Source: Monosporascus cannonballus
Lineage: Eukaryota; Ascomycota; Sordariomycetes; Xylariales
Direction of reading: 5' to 3'
DNA length: 64,000 bases
Assembly: GCA_004154925.1 (NCBI GenBank)
Contig: QJNS01000142.1
Span: forward strand, 1-64,000
Under the pieces are notes generated by a model, which was not told the origin of the DNA, ran no database searches, and worked only from the letters and a program-made list of their open reading frames with translations. Shown in pieces: positions 34,899-47,440 of the stretch. Made by a program: the position numbers and the translations under genes. Every line of letters starts with the position of its first letter. Position 1 is the stretch's first letter.

Positions 34899-35565
34899 TG
34901 TGACGGCTAGGGGGTTTAACCAATTATTAAGCCTTAGTCGTACGGGTTTATATTGGTAGAAGTACCGTCGGAATCTAAACAATAAGATAACTTAATTACG
35001 TCTTGTAATACCAAGAGTATCTTGGGTAACGAAAGTATATTACAAGCGGGTATTATCTAAATTATAAAAATAACGAACGTATATATTTACGGCGGCTTAC
35101 TGGCTTATTACCAGTAAGTTGGTAATCCGGCTTACTAGCTTACTCTCAGTAAGTTAGTAATTTTTGCGTAGTCACTGCACTAGAAGACTGAATTATAAGT
35201 GCGCACTTATTGCACTACTTAGCTGACACGCTCCCTCAGTGGCTAGCAATCAAGGTGGCGCGTACTTCGGATTCTTTATCTAAACTTCCGCAGCTTATAG
35301 CTAGGATCGAACTTAAAGCCTTTGGGTAAGTGGTCTGGTGCAGGGTACAATTAACTGCGACTGTAGAACCTCCACTTAGTGGAGCATGTCTAAGACTCTT
35401 AATTGTTGCGTAGTTACTATATTTAAAAGATTTATATTTTAATATAAATATACTTATTGCGCTACTTAGCTGACAGTAATCCATTACGTAACCTAACCAA
35501 CTTAATTTTTTTGGCTAATTCCGTAACGATCATTTTCGGAGGCCGTACTCTACTTAATTATAATA
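34899..35565. repeat. Left LTR of family-A element
   Basis: Aligns block by block with the solo LTR at 44719-45201 and the reverse copy at 43694-44024. The 3' end is RIP-shifted: TTATAATA here corresponds to TCGTAACA in the right LTR. Without the nested insertion and its TSD it is ~348 bp. It carries two copies of a 35-bp unit whose core is a 23-nt hairpin (35096-35118 and 35131-35153). Confidence 0.8.
35162..35475. mobile_element. Mini LTR (TRIM-like) element nested in the family-A left LTR
   Basis: A 314-bp insertion flanked by the perfect TSD GTAAT (35157-35161 and 35476-35480). It has terminal direct repeats of 67 bp (35162-35228) and 72 bp (35404-35475). They begin TTTTGCGTAG / TGTTGCGTAG (a TG start, one copy altered) and both end ACTTAGCTGACA, giving TG...CA termini. 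The 175-bp interior is not AT-rich and has no open frame. It contains a perfect six-base-pair hairpin, CTCCAC-TTA-GTGGAG, just before the right repeat. These are the hallmarks of a terminal-repeat retrotransposon in miniature. No clear primer-binding site or polypurine tract was identified. Confidence 0.78.
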
Positions 35566-38500
35566 TAATTTTCTTCTTTTTAAAAAATTTTTGCGTTTTA
35601 AAATTCTATTTAATAAGTTTTTTATTATATTTAGTTATATTTTCAAACGGTGCTTTTTTAAAGCTAAACAGTATTATGTTTTAACTAATTTAAATAAAGT
35701 TAAAAATATCGAAATTAAGCTGCACATTTAATTATATTTTTTAAGAACTTTATTTTTAAATATTAAAAAATATTTTTCGTTATACGAAATATATACGTCG
35801 TAATCGATTTTGTAATAAAACAGGCGTTTTTAGTTCTCTAGTTAACTATTACGTTATTAAAGCTTGTTATTTTAAAAAAACTAGATATTAAAAAGATTTT
35901 ATTTGAATTTTTTTAAATTCTATTATATTCGTTGTTAACTACAATAATACTAAGCATAATATACTAAACTTATTAACCGTACCGTTTAGTATTAAAACGA
36001 ATTCGATAACTATAAATAACGTAAAACGAAAATAATAATAGAAATTTAAATTTTTAAAAATATAAATATTCTTAACTAAAGTCTTCTCAATTTACAAACA
36101 TAACTCTTATAAAACGTTAATTATAACGCGATTTTTAGTTCCATTATTATTAGTAAATATTTCTTAATAAATACTAATATAATAAAAACAAAAGTTTTTA
36201 TTTTAAGAAAACTCTTTATAAAACCTAGCGTGGATACGCAACGGCTAAACTCCGGCCAAGAACTCTTAGCTTTTTAAAATAGTTTAAATAATCTAAATAA
36301 TATAACTAGATTATATAAATTATATAAATCTATAATATATTTGTTAAAAGAAAAAAAATAAGAACCTAATTTTCTATATAAATAACCACGTAATTAGTTT
36401 CGTTTCATAATTATTAATATAAGGATTTAATTAAAGGTATAATTCTTAATTAAAAAAGTCCGTAAATATTTTTAATAAATAAACTTATAAATTATTTCTT
36501 ATTCTATTATTATTTACTAAGTAAGACCTTTTTCAAATACTATTTATATTTTTAAATAAATTTAAAACAAGTTTGTTAAAGCTAAGCAGTTATATGATCT
36601 TTTTACGAATTTCTAGATATTCTTAAAATTTAGAGACTTTTTCTATTTAATTATATTCTAAATAAGTTTAACTTTTCTATATATCGAAGTGTTTTTTTAT
36701 GTATTATTTTATTCTTTATTTTAATATTTTCTTACTTCGTAGGTATTTTAATACTATTTACTACTAACTTGAATAAAAACATATAAAAAATTAAATAAAG
36801 TTAAATTTATAATAGAAAACTTAAATAATAGTTATTTTTTAAAAGCTTTTCCGCGATAAATTATAGCTTAATATATTTTAAATTAGGTTTTTTATTAAGT
36901 CGTATTACTTTAAAATATATTTTATAATATAAATTAGGTTCTATTTATAAATATTTCTTTAAATTATTTTATTTTTAATATTCTTTTAATAAAATAGATA
37001 TTTTAATCTCGTATTTATTATTTAATATATTTACATTAAATATTTAATATAAATATTGTTTTAAAGTTAATCAAGTTATTATTTATTTTTAAATAAGCCT
37101 TTAATATAAAATCAATATTTATATTTATTACAGTTATTGTAATGTTTTTATACAAAATTATTATTATATGTTAAATATATAATAACTAATTTTTTATTTT
37201 ATTTCTTTAATTTGCAAATAATATACTATTGTATAAAAACATTTAATATTTAAATTATATTTTTTAATCTATTTTTTATATAAAAGCGAAATATAGTAAA
37301 TAATATATAATTTTAGTTAGTTTATATTATTAAAATTTATTATAAGAAACTTTTAAAAAACGTAATTTGTGTATGGAATATAATTTTATATTATATATTA
37401 TATATATCAAAAACGTTTAAAGAACATTTATTATATAACAAATAGAAGTGTGTTTTTAAATAGATAAAAATTTAAAACAAGTACGTAAGTGTATTAGAAA
37501 ATTATAAAAAGAATATAATAATATACTTCTATTACTAGATTTTTAAATAGTAAAAGTTTAATAATAAAATTCATAATAATTATATTTTATAGGTTTTTTA
37601 AAATTAAAATTAAATTTCAGCGTTTGTAAAGATTATATTGTAATAATTTTACCTTATAAAAAGGTTTTATTATTGTTGCAATTTTTGAATTTTTATACTT
37701 ATTTTTACAATATAATAAACATGTTACGATTTTATTAAGGTTTTATAAATTTGAAAATCTATATATAACTGATATTCGTAACTATAACGTATTAAATATA
37801 CTTAATATTTTTTTAGAATTTTATTAAAAACCATTTAATTTTTTATTTTTCTATATATTTTATAATAATATTTCTTAACTTTTTGATATATAGTACATAA
37901 TAATAATTCTACTATTATAATTTGTGTTAAATCTAAACCATATTTTTGTAATAGTATTTTAAATTATATACTTGGTTTAAACAAATATTTGTCTTAAAAA
38001 TATTGGTTGCTTTTTTTAAAATATTAGCTTTATCGTTTTTAGCACTTTGTTAAAAATATAAGAAAATGGAAAATCTAAAATGTTTTACATATTATATTTT
38101 TTTCATTTCAACTAAAGTAGTTAAGTTTAGTTTCTTTGAATGTATTTTTAAAAAATATCAAATGTATAATTTATCTTAATTATTTTACTCGATAACTACT
38201 ATATATAATACTTAATATAAAACATCGGTTTTTAATTTAACAACTGGAATTAAATCGTCTATAATTAGTATTAACATATTAAAAATCACATTTTTAATTT
38301 TTTAAATTATTTTTATTCTATATAATCTTTATGTAATTTTTTTGTAAAATAAATTAACAATATAAGAAACTTTATTTACTTTTTAAATATAGTTTTTATA
38401 ATAATTAAACACATTAAAAATAGTTATATTATTCAATTATATTTAATATTAATTATTTTTTAATTATTATACTCTTTTAACAATTGATTTTATCATACTT

Positions 38501-41367
38501 TAAAATACTAATATATTATATATATATATTTAATATGCAATTCATATGCTGCTCAAAATTATTAATATATTTGCAACCTTTATTAATATTTTTAACTATT
38601 AGAATAATATATATTTCGTTTTTAAAAGCCTTATATATTTGCAGTTCTTATATTTTAATAAAAATATAATTTTTTGAAATTCGAAGATATTATATTATTA
38701 TATTATATAAGAACGTCTTTTAGTATTAATAATTACAATACCTGTATTTCGCATTTTAAAATTATATTATATAATTTATAGCAATTCATTTTAAATTCTA
38801 TTTTCTTATTTTTCTAAACAGGAAAAATATCAAGTGCTTTATAGCTATTTTTGAAAATCGAATTTATCTTTATAATAATAAATAAATGAAATTTGTTTCA
38901 AAAACAAATATTTTAATTTATTAGTATTATAAATACAATAAAATTATAGTAAGAATCGTTTTCTTAAAATTATTTTCTAATTTTATTTATTATATTTTCA
39001 TGACTTATTTTGATATTTTTAAAATTTATTTGTATTTATAATATATAAACAATTCTTTAATTTAATTATTTTATTTTAAGTAATAATTATAAATCGTTAT
39101 TACATTACTTGAAATACGTTTTTATAATAATAACACTACGTTTCAATGTTGTAATAATAATCTTTTTAATTCTTCATATTTTTAAGTAATTACATATTTG
39201 TTATATTTTTATACAAATATTTGCATTTAAAATTAATTAAGTATTACAGTTTTTTTATTTATTAGCAATATATAAAGAAAATTCCACTTAATTAATTCCT
39301 CAAAATGATTTATAGATTATAGTTAAATATATACGATTTTCTTAAATTATATTGTGCGTTTTTTTCAGTATTATATCTAAATTAATATTTTAATATTATT
39401 TTCAAATATAAATAATGTAATACTTTAATTTATATATAATAATTTGATTTTTAAAGCGAATATTAAGTTTTCTATAAGTTTAAATCATTACCAATTTTTA
39501 ATATATTTATAAGAAATTAAAGAAATTAACTATATTTAATTTAATATAACTTTTACTTATTTTATATAATATAATATATATATATATATATATTAAAAAC
39601 CTTTATTACCTCTTTTAAAACTTTTTATATAAAATGTTTTTGCTTTTTTATATTTTATTATTTTATAATGTTTTAAAAATCAATTTTCTTTTTCTAAACT
39701 CTTTATATTTATTAGTTTATTTTTGTATTTATTTTTCTAAATATATTTTATTATTCTATTTATTATTTTTTACTCATATATTTAAAGCTTAAAGTAAAGA
39801 AATTATATTTTATTTTATTATAATATTTAGCTATTTATAATAGACTCTCTAATTATTATATCAAATTTTGATTTACAATATATATATTGATATTTTACAA
39901 GTTTAATATAAAACTTCGAATTCTTTACTAATTTTTTTATTTTTAAAATCTTTATTAAGTATTTATTAAAAATAAAAATCGGTAATAATATTATAGTTAT
40001 ATTGTTTATAAATATATTTATTTTATTCCTTGTTTCAGGTTATAAATTAATGTATTTAAATTTATATAGTAATATATCGATAATATTAAAATACTTATTA
40101 TATTTATTATTTTTTAACGCTATTAGCATTTTCTTTATATATATATATATATATCATATTACTCTTAAGGTTTATGCTTAAGGTTTATTATTTAAAGCTT
40201 AATCTTTCAGCTTTGCTAAATCGTAAAGCTGGCAGATATAAGATTTATTATAGTAAAAGCTTGTTAACGTCTACTCGGCTTTAAAGTAAGGCTTTATAGA
40301 ACTAAGGTCTAATTTTTTCTAATGGTAAAAATTATAAATTAACTATTGTATTCGAAAATATTAGATATAATATTTAGTATATAAATTATATTATAGTATA
40401 GTTTTGTACATAATTAACTTAACTTAAAAAAAGGGCTTAATTTTAAATATATCTTATATCTTATAGTAATATATATACTTGATTTATTGGCCATAAACGT
40501 ATTAGTGTTTTCAAATATAATAAATTATTTTCATTTATTTTTAGTTTTCTTTAAAATATTGTTGAAGTTTTAACGTTATTTTTAAAATGATATATTTTAT
40601 TATTAAACTAAATTAATAATATAATTATTATACTCTGTATTTTGTTTAAACTGTTTAAATATTTGTTATTATATTAATTGAGAAATTATTTTATTATATA
40701 TATAGTATTGAGAATAATTTTAACTTAGTTTTAAATACTTTTAAATATTATTAATTTTAAAATTAACATATAACCTTAATTCAATATAAATAATTTTCAG
40801 TCTTTTTTAATTTTTTATTTCGCTTTTCTTTTAAAAATATTTATTTATATATTTCGATATTTATATAAATTTTACATATTTTAAAATTAATATTCTATTA
40901 ATATATTAGCATATTTATAATATTATTTAAATTACGTAAATAAAATTTAAAGTAAATTATTATAATAAAATCTTTATTCGCAAAATGAAAATTATGAATA
41001 GATTAAAATTAATTTACAAATATTCACTATTAATAAAAAAATTATAAACTATAGAGATTTTATTAAAATCTTTTAATTTAAAAGGGTTTAAAATTTGTTT
41101 ATTTTGAATATTAAATTTTATTTTCTCTCTATTTAATAATTTATACGCGTTTTTAAATTCTTAAAAGAAAAATTTATTTAAAAGTAATTAATTTAGTTAT
41201 TTTATTAATTAAGCTATTTTCTAAAAAATTTCAAATATTTATATAAATTTAATTTATTTTCAATATATATAAGAATAAAACTACTATATTAAGTTTGATA
41301 TTAGCATTAAATCATAGTTTATAAAATATTGCTATTACACAACATAAGAAACCTTTTAAATATTAAT
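35566..41367. other. AT-rich interior of the family-A element
   Basis: About 5.8 kb of extremely AT-rich DNA with stops in every frame. I could not recognise gag, RT or integrase motifs in either orientation. Short open frames inside are chance products of AT-rich sequence. Confidence 0.6.
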
Positions 41368-41678
41368 TGTATAAATTTATATTAATTAAATTATTATTAA
41401 ACCTTATAAATTAAAATTATATTATAAGCTTATATTATTTTAATTTCAAAAATGCTATATTTTCATATATATATATATATATATATATATTGTCTTATTA
41501 GTTTATTATTAATAAATTAATAATTCGACTTACTAGCTTACTACTAGTAAGTTTGTAATTCGGCTTACTGGCTCACCACTAGTAAGTTGGTAATCCATTA
41601 CGTAATGTGACCCACTTGATCTCTTGGCTGATTCCGTTATGACCGTTTCCGGAGGCCGTTGCCTGCCTGGTCGTAACA
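41368..41678. repeat. Right LTR of family-A element
   Basis: The start at 41368 (TGTATAAATT) is inferred by aligning the ATTATTAAACCTTA block with ACTATTAAACCTTA of the solo LTR. The end at 41678 is fixed by the TSD. Its outer ~110 bases are far less mutated than its inner part. It holds two 35-bp-spaced hairpin units (41529-41551, 41564-41586). Confidence 0.75.
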
Positions 41679-41683
41679 GGAGT

Positions 41684-42554
41684 GGTCCAAGTTAATCGTA
41701 GTCGTATGACAATCGACTCATCGGCGGCTTGCGCATCTAAATTTACGGGGAATTCGAATCATGTCCTCTAGCCAACCCTTAAACCTTCCGTCTGTATCAC
41801 GCGATCTCCCTAATACATATGAATGATTGCGTTCCTCCCATCCATGGTTTAGCCCGTGTCGGTGTGGCGCTGCTGCAAGTAACCACCAAGAGCCTGTCCT
41901 AGACACAAATTTGGTTGTCAGTCCATTATGAGATTGGCCTTCAAAGAGATTCCGTGTTCAGTAGGTGGGTGGTCATTGTGTCAGAATCTCCGTCTCCTGC
42001 GGACGAGTCGTCTAAGATTTAACCACGTATTTTATCTAGATACGGCAGCAACCGGTCGAACCGTTGGCCTAGGCCGGCTTCAAGCTCCGGCGCCAATTTG
42101 CCAGCGTTTCGTCAATGTAACCCGAATAGGACATTCTATGGCTTCAGGCATTGAGGGGCTGAATTAGATCCTTTAATCCTGTGCCTGGCTATGGTTCCAC
42201 GTTCAGCCCTATTACCTAACTAAACGCCGGAAAGTCCGTTAAGCCTTGTATCTGTCGGACTCGCTGATCAACCGACACAGGGTGATTGAATCACACATTC
42301 CCATTGAAGCAACAGACCAAAATATACCACTCGTCAGGAAAGACAGACTGTGTTTTGAGGGTTCCTTGAACCATAAGAACTGCCGCTGCGCTGATTTGAA
42401 GAGCATCATCTTTTGTTCATATTTCAGCAGCACAGACGCTTTCAGGTTTCATGCTACCCGGTCAAGTCCAGTGTTGGCCACCACAAGACGACCCTGGACC
42501 CCGTGCATCAGTATGTATTGCATGTATACCTATGATAGGAAACGGCCGTCGTGA
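41684..42554. other. Normal-GC island left of the SDR pseudogene
   Basis: Non-repetitive sequence caught between retroelements. No gene is supported. It is flanked on the left by the TSD copy at 41679-41683. Confidence 0.45.
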
Positions 42555-43510
42555 CTAATGATCAAGCGATTTATGCGAAAGAAGCGGACTTACGATAATG
42601 AAGTCCGGGAGCATGGACGTCAGTATCCTTAGCATGGTCGACATGTTGCCGCAGTAGACTCTGCCACTGGCCCCGCCGAGGATGTCCCGACAAGCTGGCG
42701 CGCAAAGTCCTCGCGCTTGGTGCACTAGCCCTCCATGTCCCGCCCCGTCGCCCGGCCCCTAATCTCCTTCCCGGCAGCCTTTTAGGACGAGTCCGGAGGG
42801 AGGTGATGCTCGGGCGCGTTGTCGAACGGTTTCGTCTGTACGGCTCCCACCATAACGGTGACAACGTTAACACCGAACGGCTTCAGCTCGACCAGGAGAC
42901 CCCCGCTGATGGCTGCTACGGCAGATTTGCTGCTACCGTAAACTGCTGATGGCAATCACAACGGGTTAGTAGGTGAGTCTAGCTTACGCATTGATAAGGG
43001 AAAGAGGACCCCCGTGTTACTCGTTGGGAGGGACAAGGAAGGGGCGGTGATAGTTCGCTGGTTTACCTTTCTAAGGTATCCATAATAGTGCACCGACGGA
43101 TGACATATTAACGATCGTTTCCTTCGCAGCAAGTATAAAAGGGGAGAAGGCCTGGGTGACGGTGAGCAAGCCCCAGACGTTAAATTCGAACATGTCTTTG
43201 GCCTGCTTGATGTCAAAGTCGAGCATCGGCACTACGCACTGTGTGCCGGCATTGTTGACGAGGTAGTCGAGCTTGCCGCGGGTCGCGCTGGAGACGGCAG
43301 CGACGGCAGCGCCGATGGATTTGCCCGGGGTGGCGGCTAGCGGCAACACTGAGACGTTGGGGAGCTTCTGCAGGGAACCCATCTTAGACTCTGAGCTCGC
43401 CGTCGCGAAGACGTGCAATCCGCAGAATGAGAGCTCCTTCGCGAGCGCCCTCCCTATCCCCCCTCGCTGCAGCCGGTGATCAGAATGGTTTTGGCTGCCG
43501 CTATGATCCT
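42555..43510 (-). pseudogene. AYR1-like short-chain dehydrogenase/reductase pseudogene
   Basis: The minus strand reads KTILITGCSEGG (cofactor motif), then a frameshift, then IGRALAKELSFCGLHVFATA, KLDYLVNNAGTQ, MFEFNVWGLLTVTQAF, ETIVNMSSVGAL, VYGSSKSAV (catalytic YxxxK), FGVNVVTVMVGAVQT, NAPEHHLPP and GNMSTMLRIL. This matches the NADPH-dependent 1-acyldihydroxyacetone-phosphate reductase group of SDRs. The lesions are one G missing in a run of six G at ~43457-43462, stops where TGG, a tyrosine codon and a lysine codon are expected (IP-stop-KG, DSS-stop-KAA, EG-stop-CT), a further frameshift before DILGGASG, and no start codon. One intron (~42947-43060) with a CTAAC branch site is still visible. 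It is non-functional. Confidence 0.88.
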
Positions 43511-43693
43511 TCCCAAGCTCTGAACCAGGCTCTGTAGGTAAGGGATTCGCTTAACCGGCGGGCGCTCGGGTTTCTCCGGAAAGAGGCGCAAGTACGATAG
43601 GATGGGAGATGGAATATGTTTAGGGAAAGGAAAATATGTTTAGTATTTTTAGACAATATCTAGGTCTAGTCAGTATTCTCGATTGATCCAGGC

Positions 43694-44024
43694 TGTCACG
43701 TCCTGACAAGCCACGGCCTCCAGAAACAGTCGCAACAGGAACAGCCAAAAAAAAAACCAAGTAGGTCGGACCAAGTGGGTCAGATCACGTGACGGATCAT
43801 TAATTCATTGGTGAACCAGTAAGCCGGATTAAAATATACACGTTCGTTATTTTTATAGTTTAAATAATTTCAGTTTACAATAATAATTCGTTATTTAAAA
43901 CGGTTTTAATATTATAAAACGTAACTAGTTATTATATTTATTATTTAAAATCTTACGATATTTTTATTAATATGAATCCGTATAATTTAGATTTAATAAT
44001 TAGTTAAATCGTTTAACCGTTATA
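43694..44024 (-). repeat. Reverse-oriented family-A LTR
   Basis: Read on the minus strand it aligns along its length with the solo LTR at 44719-45201, from TATAACGGTT (RIP form of TGTGACGGCT) at 44024 to GACGTGACA ending at 43694. It is 331 bp. The half near 43.7 kb is much less mutated than the half near 44 kb. Flanking pentamers do not match (CAGGC against TATTA), so it is not a clean solo LTR. I infer it is the 3' LTR of another, truncated copy whose interior continues into 44025-44165 and beyond the chromovirus. Confidence 0.75.
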
Positions 44025-44170
44025 TATTATAAGGTTTTATTTAATAATGATATAAATTTAAGCGAAAAAAATGTAATAATTTTGTTTAATTAGTGAAAAA
44101 GTTCTTCGACGATTAAACCTTTTAAATAAATGCTTTATTTATTTTAAAAGAAAATATACTTTAAGAATAC

Positions 44171-44366
44171 AGCCTTTATAAGAATAAGGCTAGTAGCCGA
44201 CCAGTCACCGATCAGTCACCGACTCGCTTACTAGTATAAATCCACTATCTAGCAGCTAATGGAAAACGCCAGATAAAAGTAACCTAATATACTTACTTTT
44301 TGAAATACGCTTTGCGACTGGTCGGAAATCACTTTATCTAAGCTTATAGTTATTCATTATTTTACA
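44171..44366 (+). repeat. 5' LTR of the chromovirus
   Basis: Shares AGAATAAGGCT, ATCTAGCAGCTAAT, TACGCTTTGCGACT and TATCTAAGCTTATA with the split 3' LTR and ends TTTTACA. Differences are mostly transitions of RIP type. Confidence 0.8.
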
Positions 44367-44718
44367 ATTTTTTCATCTTTTCTATAGAAGGTAACGCAAT
44401 AACCACTAGAAGCAGAGCTCGCCGACTGCAAAACGAATCTAAATTACCGATCGGAAAAACTATCGATCGGAACCTAATAAACGAACGATCGGTTACGATA
44501 TAGAAACAGGCTAAAAAGCTTATAACGGAGCCCTAACGAGCAGAAAATTACGGTTCCCGGAATTCTAAATCCCTTTACATATATAATAAGGACGTATTAC
44601 GATAACCGTTAATTAAACGATTGGAAAATAGACGTAATATAACGATTATCTCTCGAAGTTCAAAAGAAAAAAAGGTTAAACCTTTTAACAATAATTAAAT
44701 CCTAAAATTATCCGTCAG

Positions 44719-45201
44719 TGTGACGGCTAGGCGGTTTAACCAACTATTAAACCTTAAGTCGACGGGTTTATGTTGGCAGGAGTATCGTGGGAATCTGAGC
44801 AATGGATACAGTAACGTGTTACGTTTCGTAATACCAAGGGTGCCTTGGGTAACGAATTGTTATTGCAAGCTGAAGCTATCTAAACTATGGAATTAATGAG
44901 CGTATATATCTGTCAGATATAAGGGACATCAGTTGTATGTGTATTGATGACTAGTTGCAGGTGCTCTAGAAAGCGTACTGCACTTTAAGGTGATCTAGTC
45001 CCGGAACATATATGTTCCGATCAGAGGGAATCTTCCGTATATGGGGTGCTAGAGCACCCCCTGCTAGCCGACAATATCCCTATTCTGACTTATTGGCTCA
45101 CCAGTGAGTTAGTGATCCGTCACGTGACCTGCCCCACCGCGCACCTGTGGTTGGGTCGTGGCAGACCGTTTCTAGAGACCGTGGCCCGTTGGGTTATGAC
45201 A
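44719..45201 (+). mobile_element. Solo LTR of family A inside the chromovirus
   Basis: Starts TGTGACGGCTAGG at 44719 and ends GGTTATGACA at 45201. The perfect TSD GTCAG lies at 44714-44718 and 45202-45206. It is interrupted by a solo copia LTR (44911-45073). This copy is the least mutated family-A LTR in the window and has a single hairpin unit. Confidence 0.9.
44911..45073 (-). mobile_element. Solo copia LTR nested in the solo family-A LTR
   Basis: 163 bp, reverse complement of the LTRs of the copia element at 52115-57585, from TGTCAGATATAAGG to GCTAGCCGACA. The perfect TSD ATATC lies at 44906-44910 and 45074-45078. Nearly unmutated, so it is a good proxy for the pre-RIP LTR sequence. Confidence 0.92.
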
Positions 45202-46091
45202 GTCAGCAAAACGAATAATATTCGGAACTATTTCGACAGCTGGCCGAATAATAAGCGATAATATAAGTTAAAAAAGCAAAGTTTTACAAATTAATTGCGA
45301 TATTATCGTAAAAGCCCAAGGGTAATAAACGAATACTATATTATAATTGCTCGAAATTTTTCGAACGTACGTTAATTAAAAATAAAAAAATTAAATAAAA
45401 GCTATTACAGAAGTTTACGTTAAAAGGCTAAAATAAAATACCTTTACTTATATTTAGTAGGCCATAAGCTATATAGAGGTTTTTATTATGAACGCTTAAC
45501 GATTATACTATATTACGCTTAATTACTTTAATTGCTAAAAAAATTAAAAATAAAAGATTTATAGATTTTTATTAAGAAACATTACGCAAATCCTAATTTT
45601 GTCGATACGGAACACAAAGAACAATTTATGGAATTACGATAACAATCTGATTAACCGACGTTAAACTTTTATATTAAATAAAAACTTCTAATTTATAAAA
45701 TAAAGTTTACAAATGCTTTTAACTTGAAAAATAATCGGCATAGTAAATATTTTATTTTTAATTACTTTTATAAGTTAATATTAAGGTTACGAAACCTTTT
45801 ATTATAAAAAGGCGTTAAGCTGAAACGAATTAATAATATAATAAATCAAATAAAATATTATTAGAACGGTTAGAAAAAAACGAAAAAAAACCAATTATTT
45901 TCCGCTAAAAATATTAATAAGAATAAATAATGCCATTTTAACGCTTTCGAAAAAAAATTCTTCAAAGCAAATTAAAGGCGCCGCATAAAAGCAATAAGAA
46001 CCGCGGGCGTTTTTATATTCGGAAAGCAGATAACCGCCGATTTAATTTCGATCGAAACAAATCCGTTCGACTTAATATCTTTAATTTTTAT

Positions 46092-46154
46092 AAGGGCTTA
46101 TTTAAATATTACAACTATAAGAAACTAAATTATAAAAGCATATATTATAAACCC
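46092..46154 (+). other. Chromovirus gag zinc-knuckle remnant
   Basis: Reads KYYNYKKLNYKSIYYKP where a CCHC knuckle of the form KCYNCGKLGHKARYC would be expected. All three cysteines have become tyrosine (TGT/C to TAT/C) and the glycines and histidine changed by G-to-A or C-to-T, the RIP direction. Confidence 0.7.
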
Positions 46155-47079
46155 TAAAAAGATACGAAAACCTTATTCTCCTAGCTATACGAAAACCGAT
46201 TTCCGAAGGCCGTATAAAATATTATAATATATAACGATAAATTCAATTAGTTCTTAGACGTAAACCCAAAAAAGGAGCCGGAATAAGTATATATATTTAG
46301 TCTATTTCAGCTAATAATTACAGGATCGTCGGCATAAAACCGCCCTTTAAAAGAAGGGTATTTATTAAAAAAAATACGAGGGATATAGTAGTATAAATAA
46401 ATATAGATATCGGAATATAGGTAAATACTATAAGTAAAAAATTAGCGAAAAAACTTAACTTTTAATTAATTTCCGCAAATATTCCGAGCTTTATCGACGT
46501 TAACGGCGCGTATATCAAATGATATAAGCCTTACAAAATTTCTATTAATATAATAAATAATAACGAAAATAAATAAAATTTAAATACATTTATTTTACAA
46601 TATACTGTAATCGAAAGGCGCCCGATTTCTTATTATTTAAATTTGAAATAAGTAAAATAAAATTTTTATTAAATATAGTTATATATTAATTATTATACAG
46701 ATTACTTCAAAAGATCGATAAACAGAAAATCGTAAACTTAGCGTTTTTCGGCGAATAAACTTATACCGTTAATCTAATAAACCTAGCCGAAAAATTAGAT
46801 ATTTCGAAATTCGGAAAATAAAAAAAATAAGAGATAACGCATTTTTTTACATACTTAAAGAATTTCCCGCGAATATATTGTGAAAAAATAACGAAAATTT
46901 TTTTTAGCTATTAAGAACAAAATATGCAATAAATTTAATCTTAGAGAAAACGCCCTTATTCGGCCCAATTTACTTTATTTTGGAGACTTAAATAGTGTAT
47001 TTGAAAAATATATTCGAAAAAACCTAAAAGAAGATCGAATATTTTATTCGAAAGCGGACACAAAGATATTAATATTATT

Positions 47080-47440
47080 TTTTTCTAAGAAAAACGACAG
47101 TTTCTGATTATATATTAATTATAAAAGGCTAAATCAAGTAACGATATAAAACCGATATCTTTTATTTTTAATTTTAAAAGTAATAAATTACTAAAAGTAA
47201 TTAAAGTATTTTCGAAAATTAAATTTAAGAATAGTTATTACAGTATTAAAATTAAAAAAGATGATTAATAAAAAATCGTTTTTCGAACGTAATACGAGCA
47301 ATTTAAATATACGGTTATATTATTTAGCTTTATTAACGTATTAATTACGTTTTAGATCTATATATATAAGGTATTAACTGGATTAATTAATTATATATAC
47401 GTAATATATTTAAATACTATAATTATATATTTAAATACAA
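47080..47440 (+). other. Chromovirus reverse transcriptase remnant
   Basis: Readable blocks are FSKKNDSF (for FVKKKDGS), LYINYKRLNQVTI (for LCVDYRGLN), SYYSIKIKKDD, FRTRYEQFKYTVI and VIYLNTIIIYL, where the catalytic YLDD has become YLNT. Several stops interrupt the frame. RNase H-like remnants (ELLIIIKSLKH) follow near 48000. Confidence 0.85.

Larger units (their letters stand above)
34899..41678. mobile_element. LTR retrotransposon, family A, 6.8 kb, RIP-degraded
   Basis: The left LTR begins TGTGACGGCTAG at 34899. The right LTR ends GTCGTAACA at 41678. The five bases GGAGT occur immediately before (34894-34898) and immediately after (41679-41683) as a perfect TSD, so both ends are fixed. 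The left LTR is about 34899-35565 (including a nested 314-bp element) and the right LTR about 41368-41678. Left and right copies differ mainly by G-to-A and C-to-T changes. The interior 35566-41367 is extremely AT-rich with no readable protein domain, so superfamily and strand are unassigned. It inserted into unique sequence, since DNA on either side is normal-GC. Confidence 0.88.

Noticed and set aside
35229..35403. tRNA-derived SINE reading of the mini element interior
   Set aside because: A B-box-like AGTTCGATCC occurs on the minus strand, but no A box lies at the right spacing, and the terminal direct repeats with TG...CA ends and TSD fit an LTR-type element.
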